A stretch of DNA of 64,000 nt from Anaerotruncus massiliensis (ex Togo et al. 2026) (GCF_900199635.1 NZ_LT962687.1:2170541-2234540); one strand, 5' to 3'; positions 1-8,300 are shown, numbered from the stretch's first letter. The notes: generated from the sequence alone by a model not told the origin. A program made the numbers and translations.

Positions 1-573
1 TTCACCGGAGAGGCCGCGCGGCAGGCCGCGCTCCAACTGAAAGCCGCGCTCGCGGATTCCTCCCTCGGCGCGCTCGAGGGCCGGGAATTTTCCGCGGAAT
101 ACCTCGGCGTGACCGATAAGCTGGGCTCCGACAAGCCCAACCCCGTCAGCCACGTCGCCTACGGCTACGCGACCCATCTCGTCGACCTCGACGAGAACGG
201 CCGCATCCGCAAGGTGATCGCCGCGCACGACGTCGGCCAGGCGATCAACCCGGTGAGCGTCGAGGGGCAGATCGAGGGCGGCGTGGTCATGAGCCTCGGC
301 TACGCGCTCACCGAGGACTACCCGCTCGACCACGGCAGGCCCACCGCCAAGTTCGGCACCCTCGGGCTCTTCAAGGCGACCGACACCCCCGACGTCGAGG
401 CGGTCATCGTCGAGGGGCCCGCCAAATCCGAGCTCGCACGCGGCGCCAAGGGCATCGGCGAGATCGCTTCGATCCCGACCGCGCCCGCCGTCCAGCTGGC
501 CTACTACAACTTCGACGGCAAATTCCGCACCCGGCTCCCGCTCGAGGACACCCCCTACAGCCGCAAAAAATAA
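1..573 (+). CDS. Xanthine dehydrogenase-type molybdenum hydroxylase, C-terminal end (5' truncated by window edge)
   Basis: An open frame runs from base 1 to the TAA at 571-573 and gives about 190 residues of the C-terminal part of a molybdopterin-binding hydroxylase. Family landmarks are visible: AAHDVGQAINP, the glycine-rich IEGGVVMSLGYAL segment, and KGIGEIASIPTAPA, whose Glu corresponds to the catalytic base in the xanthine oxidase family. The neighbours mocA, hydA, ygfK and ssnA are the genes that usually accompany selenium-dependent molybdenum hydroxylases, so this is most likely that enzyme (purine or related N-heterocycle oxidation in the cytoplasm). It is distinct from the xdhABC set at 18735-22412. 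Substrate and selenium dependence are inferred from context only. Confidence 0.9.
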   Translation, partial: FTGEAARQAALQLKAALADSSLGALEGREFSAEYLGVTDKLGSDKPNPVSHVAYGYATHLVDLDENGRIRKVIAAHDVGQAINPVSVEGQIEGGVVMSLGYALTEDYPLDHGRPTAKFGTLGLFKATDTPDVEAVIVEGPAKSELARGAKGIGEIASIPTAPAVQLAYYNFDGKFRTRLPLEDTPYSRKK

Positions 574-595
574 AACGCGCCGCAGGGCGCGGGAA

Positions 596-678
596 GGCCC
601 CGCCCCGCCCGGCTCTGCCGGGCGGAAGCCGCCGCAGGCGGCTTTGCGAAACAACGAAGTTGTTTCGCGGGCGGGGCC
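596..678. repeat. Perfect cloverleaf-like inverted repeat
   Basis: The 83 bases between the molybdenum hydroxylase and mocA form a nested inverted repeat without mismatches. A 10-bp closing stem (596-605 GGCCCCGCCC with 669-678) encloses three adjacent hairpins: 606-624 (8 bp, loop TCT), 626-644 (8 bp, loop GCA) and 646-668 (10 bp, loop GAA). A smaller hairpin (576-591) precedes it. The 3' arm of the third hairpin contains the likely -35 of a mocA promoter. The same plan, with unrelated sequence, recurs at 16349-16423. Nothing here resembles a tRNA sequence. Confidence 0.9.
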
Positions 679-688
679 GTGGTATACT
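660..688 (+). promoter_or_regulatory. Candidate promoter of mocA
   Basis: TTGTTT at 660-665 and TATACT at 683-688 are separated by 17 bases, about 50 bases before the mocA start. The -35 lies inside the last hairpin of the cloverleaf element, so DNA or RNA folding there could affect its use. Confidence 0.5.
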
Positions 689-737
689 GTCAGCAGAGAG
701 GCCGGCAAAAACGCCGGCGGCAGAAGGAGGGCGCGAT

Positions 738-1334
738 ATGGGCGACGCGCGGAAACTGGCGTGCATCTTCCTGGCCTCGGGCCGTTCGACGCGTTTTCGC
801 GACAACAAGCTGCTCGCCGATTTCGGCGGCCGCCCGATGGCCGACGTGGTGCTCGGCAACTTCCCCGGCGAGCTGTTCCAGCAGGTAATCGTCGTCACCC
901 GCTACCCGCAGGTGGCGGTGTCCGCCGCGCTGCTCGGCTATTCGGTGGTGGAAAACGACGACACGACGGGCGACATGGCGGTCACCATCCGCAAGGGGCT
1001 TGCGGCGGTCGACCCGGAAGCCGTCGGCTGCATGTTTTCGGTCTGCGACCAGCCGCTGCTCACCGCGCGGAGCATCGGGGCGCTGCGCGCCGAATTTTTG
1101 GCGCACCCCGGTTCGATCGCCGCGCTCGGCCACCGTGGCAAGCGCGGCAACCCGGTCTTTTTCCCGCGCGCCCTCTTCGGCGAACTGGCGGCGCTGCCGC
1201 CGGGCAAATCGGGCGGCGCGGTGATCGCCGCGCACCCGGAGCTGCTGCGCGTCGTCGAGGCGGCCAACCGCCGCGAGCTGCTCGACGTGGACTACCGGGG
1301 CGACCTCGATGCGATCGCAAAGATGGAACCGTAA
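738..1334 (+). CDS. mocA: MocA/YgfJ-type molybdenum cofactor cytidylyltransferase-like nucleotidyltransferase
   Basis: A 198-residue MobA-like NTP transferase. The N-terminal nucleotide-binding loop reads LASGRSTRFRDNKLL, close to the family LAxGxSxRxGxxK signature. Later come VCDQPLL, the usual aspartate motif for metal-NTP, and GKRGNPVFFP. Family members transfer CMP to molybdopterin for xanthine dehydrogenase-type enzymes, and that role fits the hydroxylase gene just upstream. I chose ATG 738 because AAGGAGG sits at 724-730; the longer frame from 660 begins inside the inverted repeat. The gene converges on hydA, with a shared terminator between them. Confidence 0.88.
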   Translation: MGDARKLACIFLASGRSTRFRDNKLLADFGGRPMADVVLGNFPGELFQQVIVVTRYPQVAVSAALLGYSVVENDDTTGDMAVTIRKGLAAVDPEAVGCMFSVCDQPLLTARSIGALRAEFLAHPGSIAALGHRGKRGNPVFFPRALFGELAALPPGKSGGAVIAAHPELLRVVEAANRRELLDVDYRGDLDAIAKMEP

Positions 1335-1340
1335 CGGATA

Positions 1341-1383
1341 AAAAAAGGAGGAGGCCCCCGGCCGGGGGCCTCCTCCTTTTTTA
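1341..1383. terminator. Bidirectional terminator between mocA and hydA
   Basis: A-run, GGAGGAGGCCCCCGG paired with its complement, and a T-run. It is symmetrical, so it can end transcription from both converging operons. Confidence 0.92.
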
Positions 1384-1399
1384 TGTGTCATCAGTGTCA

Positions 1400-2776
1400 T
1401 CAATAGTATTCGCTCACGCCGCGCGCGACAAAGGTTCCCAGTCCCTCTTTGACCGGCTCTCCGTTTTCCGCCGCGAGCTCGCCGCGCAGGAAAACCGCCT
1501 TCGCGCGGCCCCGCGCCGCCATCCCCTCATAGGGGGTGTAGTCGCAGTTTTGGTGCTGGGTCTCGGCGGAGATCGTCCAGCGGGCGGCGGGGTCCCACAC
1601 CACGATGTCCGCGTCGCCGCCCACCGAGATCGCCCCCTTGCGCGGGTACATGCCGAAGAGCCGCGCCGTGTGCTCCGAAAGCAGCGCCGCCATCTGGTTT
1701 TCCGTCATCCGCCCGGCGGCGACCCCCGCCGTATAGACCGCCGCGGGCCGGTGCTCGATGCCGGGCAGGCCGTTGGGGATTTTGCTGAAATCGTTCTGGC
1801 CCAAATCCTTCTGGCCCGCGTAGTTGTAGCTGCAATGGTCGGTGGAGATCGAGTCGATCTCGCCGTTTCGGATCGCCTCCCACAGCGCCGCCTGGTCATC
1901 GAGGCTTCTGAGCGGCGGCGAGCAGACGTATTTCGCCCCCTTGAAGCCGGGCGCGTCATACCGGCTCCCGTCGAGGACGAGGTACTGCGGGCAGGTCTCG
2001 AGGTAGACCTTCTGTCCGCGCGCGCGGGCGCGCCGCGCCTCCTCGAGCCCCGCGCGGGTGCTCAGGTGGACGATGTGGACCGGCACCCCCGCCGCCCCGG
2101 CGATGTAGCAGTAACGCGCGATCGCCTCCGCCTCGACATAGTCGGGCCGGGAAAGGGCGTGATACCGCGGCCCGAGCTTTCCGGCCGCGCGGAGCTCGGC
2201 GACCTTCTCGTTGACGAGGTCGCCGTTTTCGCAGTGGGTCCCGATAATCCCGTGCGCCTGCCCGACCCTCTTCAGGATTTCGTAGAGCTCGGCGTCGGTG
2301 ACGCGCAGGTTGTCGTAGGCGAGGTAGAGCTTGAAGGAGGTCACGCCCGCCTTCACCATCTCCCCGATCTCCTCCGCCACCGCAGGGTTCCAGTCGGTGA
2401 TCGCCATGTGGAAGGCGTAGTCGCAGGAGGATTTGCCATCCGCCTTTTTGTGCCACGCCTCGAGCGCGCGGGCAAGGGTGCCCCCCTTGTCCTGCGTCGC
2501 GAAGTCGACGACCGTCGTCGTGCCGCCGCAGACCGCCGCCCGCGTGCCGGTGGCGAAATCGTCCGCCGTCGCGGTGACGCCGTTATCCATGTCGAGATGG
2601 GTGTGCGCGTCGATGAAGCCGGGAAAGACGAGGCAGCCCGCCGCGTCGTAGGTTTCGCACCCGTCGGCGGGCAGGCCCGGCCCGACGGCGGCGATCTTTC
2701 CATCCCGCACGAGGACGTCCGCCGCGAAGGTGCGTTCGGGCGTCACCACCCGGCCGTTTTGAATGAGCACTGCCAT
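1400..2776 (-). CDS. hydA: Dihydropyrimidinase / D-hydantoinase family amidohydrolase
   Basis: A 458-residue cyclic amidohydrolase. Metal ligands appear in order: GFIDAHTHLDM, SFKLYLAYDNL (Lys likely carbamylated), HCENGDLV, VHIVHLST and STDHCSYN. The family hydrolyses cyclic amides such as dihydropyrimidines, hydantoins or related ring products in the cytoplasm. ATG 2776 follows AGGAGG (2784-2789 on this strand); the longer open frame has no such site. It is the last gene of the minus-strand operon ssnA - ygfK - hydA, which commonly accompanies selenium-dependent molybdenum hydroxylases, suggesting it opens a ring made or released in that pathway. The actual substrate is unknown. Confidence 0.92.
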   Translation of the reverse strand: MAVLIQNGRVVTPERTFAADVLVRDGKIAAVGPGLPADGCETYDAAGCLVFPGFIDAHTHLDMDNGVTATADDFATGTRAAVCGGTTTVVDFATQDKGGTLARALEAWHKKADGKSSCDYAFHMAITDWNPAVAEEIGEMVKAGVTSFKLYLAYDNLRVTDAELYEILKRVGQAHGIIGTHCENGDLVNEKVAELRAAGKLGPRYHALSRPDYVEAEAIARYCYIAGAAGVPVHIVHLSTRAGLEEARRARARGQKVYLETCPQYLVLDGSRYDAPGFKGAKYVCSPPLRSLDDQAALWEAIRNGEIDSISTDHCSYNYAGQKDLGQNDFSKIPNGLPGIEHRPAAVYTAGVAAGRMTENQMAALLSEHTARLFGMYPRKGAISVGGDADIVVWDPAARWTISAETQHQNCDYTPYEGMAARGRAKAVFLRGELAAENGEPVKEGLGTFVARGVSEYY

Positions 2777-2844
2777 ATGAAAGCCTCCTGTTGAAAAGCG
2801 TTCAAGGGGCGGGGCCGCGCCCCGCCCCTCTTTGAGGGTCGTTT

Positions 2845-5800
2845 TTATACCGTCGTGACCGTCTGGCGGCCGAAGAGGTAGCGGTAGCCCTCCCACACCG
2901 CCGTGATCAGCTGGCGGATCTCGTCGGGAAGGCCGCAGCCCTCCTCGCCCACCGCGTAATCCGCGACCTGCCCGTCGAGGCGTACGCGGTAGAGCTGGCG
3001 TTCGGCGTCAAGCAGGAGGAAGCCCTCGTTCCCGCTGTCCGCGAAGTCCGCCTCGCTCCAGAAGAGGGTGAACTTATCCTTGTAGGGCGCGCTGTCGTAG
3101 GGGCAGAAGGTCGCGCAGTTGCCGCACTCGTTGCACATGCCGTCGACGTGCACGATCTGGCGCATCCGCCGTCCGGGCACCCGGATGGCGAGGTTCGCGC
3201 GGTTGGGGCAGACGTCCGCGCAGCACTCGCAGACGGTGGCGCACTCGAGGCAGCGCTGGGACTCGGTGCAGGACGCGCAGTCGGTGCAGAGGGTCCCCTT
3301 CTTTGCGAGCGCGTGGCCGTAGTCTGGGCTCGCGTTGGTAGCGGTATAGGTTTCGACCGTGACGCCCGCGATCGCCTTCGCCGCCTTCGTCGCGTCGGCG
3401 ATCGCCTCGACGACGGTGGCGGGCCCGCGGTTCGCGTCGCCCGCGACATAGACGTGGGGAACGCCCGTCTCAAGCGTGTCGGGGTCGACGACCGCGCGGC
3501 CGCGCGAATCCACCGCGACGCCGCAGCGCTCATAGAGCGCGGTGTCCACCCGCTCGCCGACGGCCGCGATCACCGTGTCGGCCGGCACCTCCGCCGTCTC
3601 GCCGGTCGGGACGGGGCTGCGGCGGCCGGACGCGTCGGGCGCGCCGAGGACCATCTTTTCGCATTTGAGCACGCCGTCCCGGACGCCGACCGGGGCGAGC
3701 AGCTCGCAGAACTCGACGCCGTCCGAAAGGGCGAGCGCGAGCTCCTCCTCGTCGGCGGGCATGTAACGGCGGCTGCGGCGGTAGACGAGCCGCACCTTCT
3801 TGACGCCCGGCGCGCGCACGGCGGCGCGGGCGGCGTCCATGGCGGTGTTGCCGCCGCCGATCACGACGACGTTCTCCCCAAGCGAAAGGCCGTCGGGATC
3901 GCTCTTGCACCGCTCGAGGAATTCAATGACGTTCATCGCCCCGCCGTATTCGAGCGGGAGCTTCCCCGGCTTCCACGCGCCGGTCGCGAGGATGACGTCG
4001 GTGTAGCCCCGGTCCAGCAGCTCCTGCGCCGAGCCGATCTCCGCGCCGAGCTCGAACCGCGCGCCCACGGCGCGCGCGAGCGCGGCGTCCTTTTCGATGG
4101 CGGAGGTCGGGATGCGGAAGGCGGGGATGACGTGGCGCACGATGCCGCCGAGCTGCCGTTTGCGCTCGAAGACGGTGACGGGCACGCCCGCTCTGGCGAG
4201 GAAATAGGCCGCCGAGATCCCGGCCGGGCCGCCGCCCACGACCGCGACCTTTTTGCCCTTCGCGGGTGCGGCCGGGCGCAGCTCCTTCAGCAGTTCGTCA
4301 TAGGCGTTTTGGGCCGCCTCGAGCTTGACCTCGCGGATGTGGACCGAATCCTCGTAGAAGTTGCGCGTGCACTTGTCCATGCAGCGGTGGGAGCAGATGG
4401 TGCCGGTGATGAAGGGCAGGGGGTTGCGCTCGGTGATGACCCGCAGCGCGTCGAGGTGCCTGCCCTCCCCCGCGAGGCGCAGGTAGGCGGGGATATCCTG
4501 CTCGATCGGGCAGCCGGCACGGCAGGGCGCGGCGAAGCAGTCGACGAGCGGGACGTGTTTTTTCATCTTGCGGGAAGGCAGGGGTTTGATCGGCTTGCGG
4601 TAGTAGGGGTCGCCCATCGCGTCCTCCACATACTCGCTCACCTTTGCGGTGTTGACCCCCGCGAAGGGCTGGTCCCCGCAGCCGCGCAGCCGCTCGGCGA
4701 TCTGGGCGAACCGCTGGTAGCCGCCCGGCTTTAAGAGGGTGGTGGCCATCGTGATCGGCCAGATGCCCGCCGCGAAGAGCTTTTCGACGTTGGTGATGTC
4801 CGCGCCGCCCGAATAGGAGATGCGCAGCTTTCCGTCAAACGCCTTGGAGAGCATCTTGGCCACCGAGACGGTCAGCGGAAAGAGGCTCCGCCCGGACATG
4901 TACATCTCATTGCCGGGCAATTCCCCCGCCGCGATGTCGACCGGGAAGGTGTTGGTCAGCTTGACGCCGAACGCCAGCCCCCGCCCGTCGGCGAGCGCCT
5001 GCAGCCGCCCGATCATCGGGACCGCGTCCTCGAACTGCAGGTCCTCCTTGAAGTGGTGGTCGTCGAAGGCGATATAGTCGAACCCGAGCGCGTCGAGCGT
5101 CTCGCGCGCGTACTCGTAGCCGAGCAGGGTCGGGTTGCACTTGATGAAGGTGTTGAGCCCCTTCTCGGTCAGCAGGTAGGTCGCGATCCGCTCGATCTCC
5201 TGCGGCGGGCAGCCGTGCAGGGTCGAGAGGGTGATCGAGGTGCACACCCTGGGGGAGATCTCTTCGACATAGCGGGCGTCGAGCTTTTGGAAGCGGCCGA
5301 GGTGCTCGAGCGCCCACGCCCGGCACTCCGCCCAGACGGGGGTGTTTTCCGCGTTTTTGAGCCCCTCGATGAAGGCGTCGATCTTGGGGGATTTGATCCC
5401 CTCGAGGTCGTAGCCGACGCTCATGTTGAAGATGAAGCCGTCCGGGCTGCCGAGCCCCCACTCGCGGGAGAGGAGCTTGAGCGCGAACCACGCCTTGACG
5501 TACTCGTCGTACGCCTCGGGCACCCGCAGTTCGGTCGACCACTCGACGTTGTAGCACTCGTCCTGTGCGTTGATGCAGGGCTTTGCGACCGGCAGGTCCT
5601 CGCCGTCGAGGGTCTGCACCGTCTTGAGCTCAAAGAACCGGCTGCCCGCCGCGTAGGCGGCGATCAGGTTCTGGGCGAGCTGGGTGTGCGGGCCGGCCGC
5701 GGGGCCGAAGGGGGCCTCCATCCGCTCGCCGAAAAGGGGTAGCCGCGGTTCGTCCTCCGCGTGGCGGACGAGCTTCGAGACGCCGAAGATGCTCCCGTAA

Positions 5801-5868
5801 GTCTGGTATTCCTCGATGATCCAGTCCATCAACTGGCCGAAGGGGATCGGCCGCATGCGATCGCTCAT
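2845..5868 (-). CDS. ygfK: YgfK-type iron-sulfur flavoprotein (putative selenate reductase subunit)
   Basis: 1007 residues. The N-terminal half resembles a dihydropyrimidine dehydrogenase/dihydroorotate-like barrel (for example IKCNPTLLGYEY). A GltD-like cysteine region follows (PCRAGCPI near residue 443, CSHRCMDKCTR near 491), then two nucleotide-binding Rossmann folds (VVGGGPAGISAA near 545, VVIGGGNTAMDAA near 668). The C-terminal part is very cysteine-rich (CTDCASC and CLECATVCECCADVCP near 860-885, MCNECGNCATFCPYD near 910-925), enough for several Fe-S clusters. This order matches YgfK, named as a selenate reductase component but functionally unresolved. ATG 5868 follows AGGAGGAATCTTTT. 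It lies 51 bases after ssnA and 68 before hydA; electron transfer for the hydroxylase pathway is the natural inference. Confidence 0.92.
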   Translation of the reverse strand: MSDRMRPIPFGQLMDWIIEEYQTYGSIFGVSKLVRHAEDEPRLPLFGERMEAPFGPAAGPHTQLAQNLIAAYAAGSRFFELKTVQTLDGEDLPVAKPCINAQDECYNVEWSTELRVPEAYDEYVKAWFALKLLSREWGLGSPDGFIFNMSVGYDLEGIKSPKIDAFIEGLKNAENTPVWAECRAWALEHLGRFQKLDARYVEEISPRVCTSITLSTLHGCPPQEIERIATYLLTEKGLNTFIKCNPTLLGYEYARETLDALGFDYIAFDDHHFKEDLQFEDAVPMIGRLQALADGRGLAFGVKLTNTFPVDIAAGELPGNEMYMSGRSLFPLTVSVAKMLSKAFDGKLRISYSGGADITNVEKLFAAGIWPITMATTLLKPGGYQRFAQIAERLRGCGDQPFAGVNTAKVSEYVEDAMGDPYYRKPIKPLPSRKMKKHVPLVDCFAAPCRAGCPIEQDIPAYLRLAGEGRHLDALRVITERNPLPFITGTICSHRCMDKCTRNFYEDSVHIREVKLEAAQNAYDELLKELRPAAPAKGKKVAVVGGGPAGISAAYFLARAGVPVTVFERKRQLGGIVRHVIPAFRIPTSAIEKDAALARAVGARFELGAEIGSAQELLDRGYTDVILATGAWKPGKLPLEYGGAMNVIEFLERCKSDPDGLSLGENVVVIGGGNTAMDAARAAVRAPGVKKVRLVYRRSRRYMPADEEELALALSDGVEFCELLAPVGVRDGVLKCEKMVLGAPDASGRRSPVPTGETAEVPADTVIAAVGERVDTALYERCGVAVDSRGRAVVDPDTLETGVPHVYVAGDANRGPATVVEAIADATKAAKAIAGVTVETYTATNASPDYGHALAKKGTLCTDCASCTESQRCLECATVCECCADVCPNRANLAIRVPGRRMRQIVHVDGMCNECGNCATFCPYDSAPYKDKFTLFWSEADFADSGNEGFLLLDAERQLYRVRLDGQVADYAVGEEGCGLPDEIRQLITAVWEGYRYLFGRQTVTTV

Positions 5869-5919
5869 AAAAGATTCCTCCTGTTATCCGGGTTTCCCCG
5901 CCCGGCTTGTTCTGCTCGT

Positions 5920-7254
5920 TTACCGCGCGTTGATGCGCGCCCACATCTTTTCCGCCTGCTCGCGGGACTTTGCCAGGACCTCCCGCTCGTCGATGCCGAC
6001 GAGTTCCCGGTCCTTCATGCGCACCTTCCCGTCGATGACCGTCGTGACCGTCTGGCGGCCGCTCATGCCGAAGAGGGTGTGGCCGTTCACGTTGTCCGCC
6101 GAAAGCGGGGTGAGCGGGTCGTAGTCGGTGACGATGATGTCAGCCGCCGCGCCGGGCTCGAGGGCGCCGAGCTTCTTTTCAAAGAACCGCGCGCCGATCG
6201 CCGGGTTCCCCTCGAAGAGCATGTAGGGCACCTCCGACCAGGCCGCGGTCGGGTCGCAGAGGTTGTGCTTATGCAGGCAGTTGGCCGCCTTCATCGACTC
6301 GTACATGTCGTTGGTGTAGCCGTCGGTGCCGAGCCCCACGGTCAGCCCCCGGTGGATCATCTCCATCGTCGGCGGGCAGCCCACCGCGTTGCCCATGTTG
6401 CTCTCGGGGTTATGTACCACCATGGTGTTCGTCTCCTTGAGAATGTCCATCTCGGTGCCGTTCACATGGATGCAGTGGCCGGTGATCGTCTTCTCCCCGA
6501 GGATGTCATTGTCGAAGAGGCGGTTAATGACCCGTTTGCCGTATTTTTTGAGGGAGTCGTACACGTCGGTCATCCCCTCGGCCACATGGATGTGGAAGCC
6601 CGCGTCCGCGGGGGTGTTCTCGCGGCAGAGGGCGAGCGTCGCATCCGAGAGGGTGAAGGAGGCGTGCAGGCCCATCATGCCCTTGACCATGTCGGTCTTG
6701 TCCTTTTTGCAGAAGGCGATGAAATCGGCGTTCTCCTTCACGGCCTGGCGCATCTTTTCCGCGCCGTCGCGGTCGGACACCTCGTAGCACAGGCAGGTGC
6801 GCACCCCCGTCTCCTTCGCCGCGTCCGCGATCGCAAAGAGGCTCCCCGGGATCTCGCCGTAGCTCGCGTGGTGGTCGAACACGGTTGTGACCCCGTTTTT
6901 GATGCAGTCGATATAGGTGGTCAGCGCGCTCATGCGGGTGTCCCCGAGGAGCAGGTTGCGGTCGATCGTCCACCACATGCCGTCGAGGATGTCGAGGAAG
7001 TTCTGCGGGTTGTAGCCGTTGATCGCGATGCCGCGCGAATAGGCGCTGTAGATGTGGTTGTGGGCGTTGATGAGCCCCGGAAGGATCATGCCGCCGCGCG
7101 CGTCGATAAACTCCGCCCCGGGATAGCGTTTTTTCAGTTCCTCCGTCGTCCCGACCGCCGCGATCACATTCCCGTCGGCCGCCACGCAGCCGTTTTCGAT
7201 CAGGCGGTTGTGCGCCCCGCGGGTGATCAGCCGTCCGTTTCCGATCAGTAACAT
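5920..7254 (-). CDS. ssnA: SsnA family aminohydrolase
   Basis: A 444-residue amidohydrolase of the chlorohydrolase/cytosine-deaminase class. It shows GLINAHNHIYS (metal HxH), HIHVAEG, GHCIHVNGTE, VVHNPESNM and LGTDGYTND. SsnA proteins are found with ygfK and selenium-dependent molybdenum hydroxylases and are thought to deaminate or hydrolyse a purine-like ring, but no substrate is firmly assigned to my knowledge. ATG 7254 is preceded by AAGGAGGA. It is the first gene of the ssnA - ygfK - hydA operon. Its 5' leader carries an intrinsic terminator (7306-7338), so expression is probably controlled by attenuation. Confidence 0.92.
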   Translation of the reverse strand: MLLIGNGRLITRGAHNRLIENGCVAADGNVIAAVGTTEELKKRYPGAEFIDARGGMILPGLINAHNHIYSAYSRGIAINGYNPQNFLDILDGMWWTIDRNLLLGDTRMSALTTYIDCIKNGVTTVFDHHASYGEIPGSLFAIADAAKETGVRTCLCYEVSDRDGAEKMRQAVKENADFIAFCKKDKTDMVKGMMGLHASFTLSDATLALCRENTPADAGFHIHVAEGMTDVYDSLKKYGKRVINRLFDNDILGEKTITGHCIHVNGTEMDILKETNTMVVHNPESNMGNAVGCPPTMEMIHRGLTVGLGTDGYTNDMYESMKAANCLHKHNLCDPTAAWSEVPYMLFEGNPAIGARFFEKKLGALEPGAAADIIVTDYDPLTPLSADNVNGHTLFGMSGRQTVTTVIDGKVRMKDRELVGIDEREVLAKSREQAEKMWARINAR

Positions 7255-7305
7255 GTTTTTTCCTCCTTCATCATGCGGTACGCTTGTGGAAAAGCGCATA
7301 ACAGC

Positions 7306-7338
7306 CAAAAAAGGCGTCCATCCTGTGGATGAACACCC
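7306..7338 (-). terminator. Attenuator in the leader of ssnA
   Basis: On the minus strand, GGGTGTTCATCC - loop ACA - GGATGGACGCC forms an 11-bp stem with two G-T wobbles, directly followed by six T. It lies about 50 bases upstream of the ssnA start and within the likely leader. No anti-terminator partner or ligand class could be assigned by eye. Confidence 0.75.
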
Positions 7339-7451
7339 TTCCCCGTCCGGCCCCGCAGGCATGCCGCGCATGGGACCTCCCCGGTGGGGTGATCATCCAG
7401 CCCGTGCGCGAAGCACTCCGTTGCAGCCACGAATCCGATAAACTTGTCGCT

Positions 7452-7481
7452 TTGTACAAAAGAATTTATTGGAATTGTACA
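7452..7481. promoter_or_regulatory. Paired TTGTACA palindromes, candidate operator
   Basis: TTGTACAA at 7452-7459 and TTGTACA at 7475-7481 are palindromic half-sites two helical turns apart, in the AT-rich zone between ssnA and the regulator gene at 7652. The regulator encoded next door is the obvious candidate to bind, but this is inference. Confidence 0.45.
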
Positions 7482-7588
7482 GAATTTTCCGTCCTTCGTC
7501 TTTGGTTTTAGTTTACCATGAACGGGCCCAAAATGCAATAGTTCCTGCGTGTTTTCTCAAAAAAAATTTTTAGCCTGCAAAGTTTTTG

Positions 7589-7616
7589 TTGCAAATTGCC
7601 GGGAACGTGCTATGAT
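7589..7616 (+). promoter_or_regulatory. Promoter of the YheO-type regulator
   Basis: TTGCAA (7589-7594), a 16-base spacer and TATGAT (7611-7616) precede the gene start at 7652. Confidence 0.6.
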
Positions 7617-7651
7617 GGAATCAGACCAATTTCGACAAAGGAGCTACCGCC

Positions 7652-8287
7652 ATGCTGAACGCCACCACGCTGGCCTTCCTGCGCCAGCTCGCCCGGGGGA
7701 TTGCCGAGCAGTTCGGGCCGAACTGTGAAGTCGTCGTGCACGACCTTTCGGACAACAGCGTCGACCACACCGTCGTCGCGATCGAAAACGGGCACGTCAC
7801 CCACCGCAAGCTCGGCGACGGCCCCTCCCACATCGTGCTCGAGGCGCTGCACGGCGACCGCAGCGCCCTCCACGACCAGATCGGCTACCTTACCAAGACG
7901 AAGGACGGCCGCATCCTCAAGTCGAGCACCATCTACATCCGCGACGAGAACGGCGACGCGGTGGGCATCTTTTCGATCAATTTCGACATCACCGGCCTGC
8001 TCATGGTGGAGAGCGCCCTTAAGCCCATCGTCTCCACCGCCGCGCCCGAAAAGGAGCCCGAGCGCATCTCCCAGAACGTCAACGAGCTGCTCGACGAGCT
8101 GATCTCCCAGAGCGTCCGCCTCGTCGGCAAGCCGGTCGCCCTCATGACCAAGGACGACAAGGTCAAGGCCATCCAGTTTTTAAACGACACCGGCGCCTTC
8201 CTCATCACCAAGAGCGGCGACAAGGTGTCGAAGTACTTCGGCATCTCCAAGTACACCCTCTACAGCTACATCGACGCGAAGGCGTAG
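7652..8287 (+). CDS. YheO-type PAS/HTH transcriptional regulator
   Basis: 211 residues. The N-terminal half is a PAS-like sensor of the YheO type (EVVVHDLSDNSVDHTVVAIENGH, KTKDGRILKSSTIYIRD). The C-terminal ~60 residues hold the helix-turn-helix part (LNDTGAFLITKSGDKVSKYFGISKYTLYSYID). Family members include DauR-like regulators that sense small metabolites. ATG 7652 follows AAAGGAG. It stands divergent from the ssnA operon and convergent with a second regulator of the same family at 8334-8978. Control of the ssnA-ygfK-hydA operon is likely but inferred from position. Confidence 0.88.
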   Translation: MLNATTLAFLRQLARGIAEQFGPNCEVVVHDLSDNSVDHTVVAIENGHVTHRKLGDGPSHIVLEALHGDRSALHDQIGYLTKTKDGRILKSSTIYIRDENGDAVGIFSINFDITGLLMVESALKPIVSTAAPEKEPERISQNVNELLDELISQSVRLVGKPVALMTKDDKVKAIQFLNDTGAFLITKSGDKVSKYFGISKYTLYSYIDAKA

Positions 8288-8300
8288 CCCCCCGCGCGAA

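Larger units (their letters stand above)
7255..7651. other. Intergenic control region between ssnA and the YheO-type regulator
   Basis: No credible gene. It contains the ssnA leader attenuator (7306-7338), a GC-rich structured stretch (7339-7430), an AT-rich promoter zone with two TGTACA palindromes (7453-7458 and 7476-7481, centres 23 bp apart) and the promoter of the rightward regulator (7589-7616). Confidence 0.7.

Noticed and set aside
596..678. A tRNA gene at the cloverleaf element
   Set aside because: Stems are perfect 8-10-bp triloop hairpins; there is no T-loop, no 7-base anticodon loop and no CCA.
644..2794. A 716-codon open frame on the + strand across mocA and hydA
   Set aside because: It is antisense to hydA and out of frame with mocA. 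Its composition is Arg/Gly/Pro-rich and it has no family motif; high GC removes stop codons from shadow frames.
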